The notes under the pieces were generated by a model. The model saw nothing but the letters and a program-made list of their open reading frames with translations. It was not told the DNA's origin and made no database searches. Positions 5,093 through 6,429 of a stretch of 6,429 nucleotides of DNA are shown piece by piece (the first letter of the stretch is position 1; every line of letters begins with the position of its first letter). This DNA is from Bacillota bacterium (lineage in GTDB: Bacteria; Bacillota; Bacilli; Alicyclobacillales; SLC66), in contig JAJZAS010000090.1 in the NCBI GenBank assembly GCA_021799325.1, positions 1 to 6,429 on the forward strand. The letters are read 5' to 3'. The translations under genes were made by a program, and so were the position numbers.

Positions 5093-6403
5093 ATGGCCAA
5101 CCATCTGATTGAGGTACGAAGCATCAGCAAAGACTTTGAAGGAGCCAGCGGCCATCAGTTTCGCGTGCTCAGCGAAATTAACCTCAACATCCAGGAAGGG
5201 GAAATTCTCGCGATTCTCGGACCCTCAGGATCCGGTAAATCCACGTTACTGCGCATCATTGCAGGACTAGTACAACCAACCTCAGGAGAGGTGTATTATC
5301 GCAACCGGCCTTTTGCGGGAACCAATCCCGGCGTGAGTATGGTGTTTCAATCATTTGCCCTCTTTCCCTGGTTAACCGTCCTTGAGAATGTGGAGCTCGG
5401 ACTTCGTTATGTACCGCTAACCCGCGCTGAAAAACGACAAAAAGCGATTGAGGCCATTGACATGATCGGCCTTGATGGATTTGAAAATGCCTATCCCAAA
5501 GAATTATCAGGTGGTATGAGACAACGGGTGGGGCTAGGTAGAGCACTTGTCATGGAACCCGACATTCTGCTCATGGACGAACCATTTTCTGCGCTAGACG
5601 TTTTAACAGCGGAAAACCTGAAACGCGACCTGTTGGAATTATGGCAAATGGGCAAAATCCCCACCAAAGCCATCGTTCTTGTCACTCATGGCATCGAAGA
5701 AGCGGTCTATATGGCCGATCGGGCCATAGTCCTTTCTAGAGACCCGGCACGCGTCATTCACAACTTGCCGATCCCACTCCCGCATTGGCGCGACCGTAAA
5801 TCTGACCCGTTTACTCGATTGGTGGACGAACTCTATTCCATCATGACGCAACAAAAAGAAGTACGCGCCATCCAGCAAGAAGCGGCGCAAATCTCGCGCA
5901 AAATCACCACCATTCCCAATGTGACTGCAGGAGCGGTGACTGGTTTTATTGAACTGATAGACGACTTAGGCGGCAGAGTGGATTTATATAAAATAGGCGA
6001 ATCACTGTCACTTGATCTTGAAGATTTGCTTCCGATCGTAGAAACCGCTAGGATATTCGGCTTTGGCGATGTCCTAAGCGGCGATTTTGAGCTCACGGAT
6101 ATTGGCAAGCGGCTAGCCGATGCCACCGTTCTCGATCGAAAAACGATCGTACGGGACCAGGCACTCAAACACATCCCGTTGATGGAGCGCATCCTTTGGG
6201 TGCTCGAATCCAAGCGTAACGGCCAGATGCCGCGCGAATTTTTCCTCGAAATACTGCAAAACAGCCTTGGTAAATCGGAAGCGGAGCAACAACTCGATAC
6301 ACTCATCAGTTGGGGGCGTTATGCAGAGCTTTTTGCCTATGATGAGGACTCGAAGCTAATCTATTCCGAAGAATATGAATTGCAGGAAACTGCTCAGGAG
6401 TAG
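5093..6403 (+). CDS. ABC transporter ATPase (nitrate/sulfonate/taurine type) with C-terminal AAA-associated domain
   Basis: A 436-residue ATPase that should power the fused permease encoded just upstream. The N-terminal half (1-255) is a complete ABC domain: Walker A GPSGSGKST (43-51), Q-loop Q86 in FQSFALFPWLTV, signature LSGGMRQR (138-145), Walker B ILLMDEPF (158-165), D-loop SALD (166-169) and switch H199. These match the SsuB/TauB/NrtD group, and nothing essential is missing. The extra part (about 280-430) resembles the AAA-associated C-terminal domain (AAA_assoc_C): it opens GAVTGFIELIDDLGGRVDLY, includes DLLPIVETARIFGFGDVLSGDFELTDIGKRL, and ends in the characteristic WGRYAELFAYDED. I infer a regulatory or sensing role for it; I know of no established function. 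The start is ATG 5093, with AAGGAG six nt upstream overlapping the permease stop; the frame is open back to 5009 but that part overlaps the permease. No terminator is seen in the 26 bases that follow. Confidence 0.94.
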   Translation: MANHLIEVRSISKDFEGASGHQFRVLSEINLNIQEGEILAILGPSGSGKSTLLRIIAGLVQPTSGEVYYRNRPFAGTNPGVSMVFQSFALFPWLTVLENVELGLRYVPLTRAEKRQKAIEAIDMIGLDGFENAYPKELSGGMRQRVGLGRALVMEPDILLMDEPFSALDVLTAENLKRDLLELWQMGKIPTKAIVLVTHGIEEAVYMADRAIVLSRDPARVIHNLPIPLPHWRDRKSDPFTRLVDELYSIMTQQKEVRAIQQEAAQISRKITTIPNVTAGAVTGFIELIDDLGGRVDLYKIGESLSLDLEDLLPIVETARIFGFGDVLSGDFELTDIGKRLADATVLDRKTIVRDQALKHIPLMERILWVLESKRNGQMPREFFLEILQNSLGKSEAEQQLDTLISWGRYAELFAYDEDSKLIYSEEYELQETAQE

Positions 6404-6429
6404 TTAAAATATCATAGTATATAAAGACA
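6404..6429. other. AT-rich end of window, no feature identified
   Basis: Twenty-six mostly A/T bases after the ATPase stop codon. There is no hairpin with a T-run and no start codon with a ribosome binding site, so it is unclear whether the operon ends here or continues past the edge. Confidence 0.5.

Noticed and set aside
5833..6306. Open frame of 157 codons on the minus strand, opposite the ATPase C-terminal domain
   Set aside because: The sense strand encodes a conserved domain ending in WGRYAELFAYD; the antisense product is serine-rich and without motifs.
1..6429. Mobile element, phage defence cassette, CRISPR or RNA gene
   Set aside because: No transposase, terminal repeats, repeat-spacer pattern, tRNA cloverleaf or rRNA sequence is visible; all long frames belong to housekeeping or transport families.

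Overview
The window looks like ordinary chromosomal DNA from a Gram-positive bacterium of the Bacillota. By gene content and strong AGGAGG/AAGGAG-type ribosome binding sites I would guess a Bacilli lineage such as the Alicyclobacillaceae, but this is inference and no marker gene settles it. Base composition is balanced by eye and shows no abrupt change that would mark an island. I see no rRNA, tRNA, insertion sequence, CRISPR array or phage gene. Six protein genes fill almost the whole window, and no stretch over 300 bases lacks a gene.

Left part (1-2535): a signal-less protein of the helical-backbone metal/cobalamin receptor family (BtuF-like) runs off the left edge on the minus strand. Only 42 bp away, a divergent gene on the plus strand encodes an endonuclease III-like (HhH-GPD, iron-sulfur) DNA glycosylase. 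It appears to have lost about 50 residues between the catalytic aspartate and the four-cysteine cluster. Its 3' end overlaps by 17 bp the end of a convergent rmuC gene on the minus strand.

Middle (2536-3351): rmuC and a dedA-type membrane protein gene are divergent across a 91-bp AT-rich gap. The gap holds a perfect TATAAT box inside a 7-bp inverted repeat. dedA ends in a strong intrinsic terminator whose loop contains the dedA stop codon. A second short gap, with a perfect 10-bp palindrome, precedes the last operon.

Right part (3352-6403): a two-gene ABC transporter operon. The first gene encodes a fused permease with two transmembrane domains of the nitrate/sulfonate/taurine/bicarbonate superfamily. 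The second, 10 bp downstream, encodes its ATPase, which carries an extra C-terminal domain of the AAA-associated type. No substrate-binding protein gene accompanies them in the window. This substrate-unknown transporter with a probable built-in regulatory domain is the least understood system here; the architecture is seen before in databases, but its substrate is not established as far as I know. The last 26 bases are AT-rich and hold nothing I can name.
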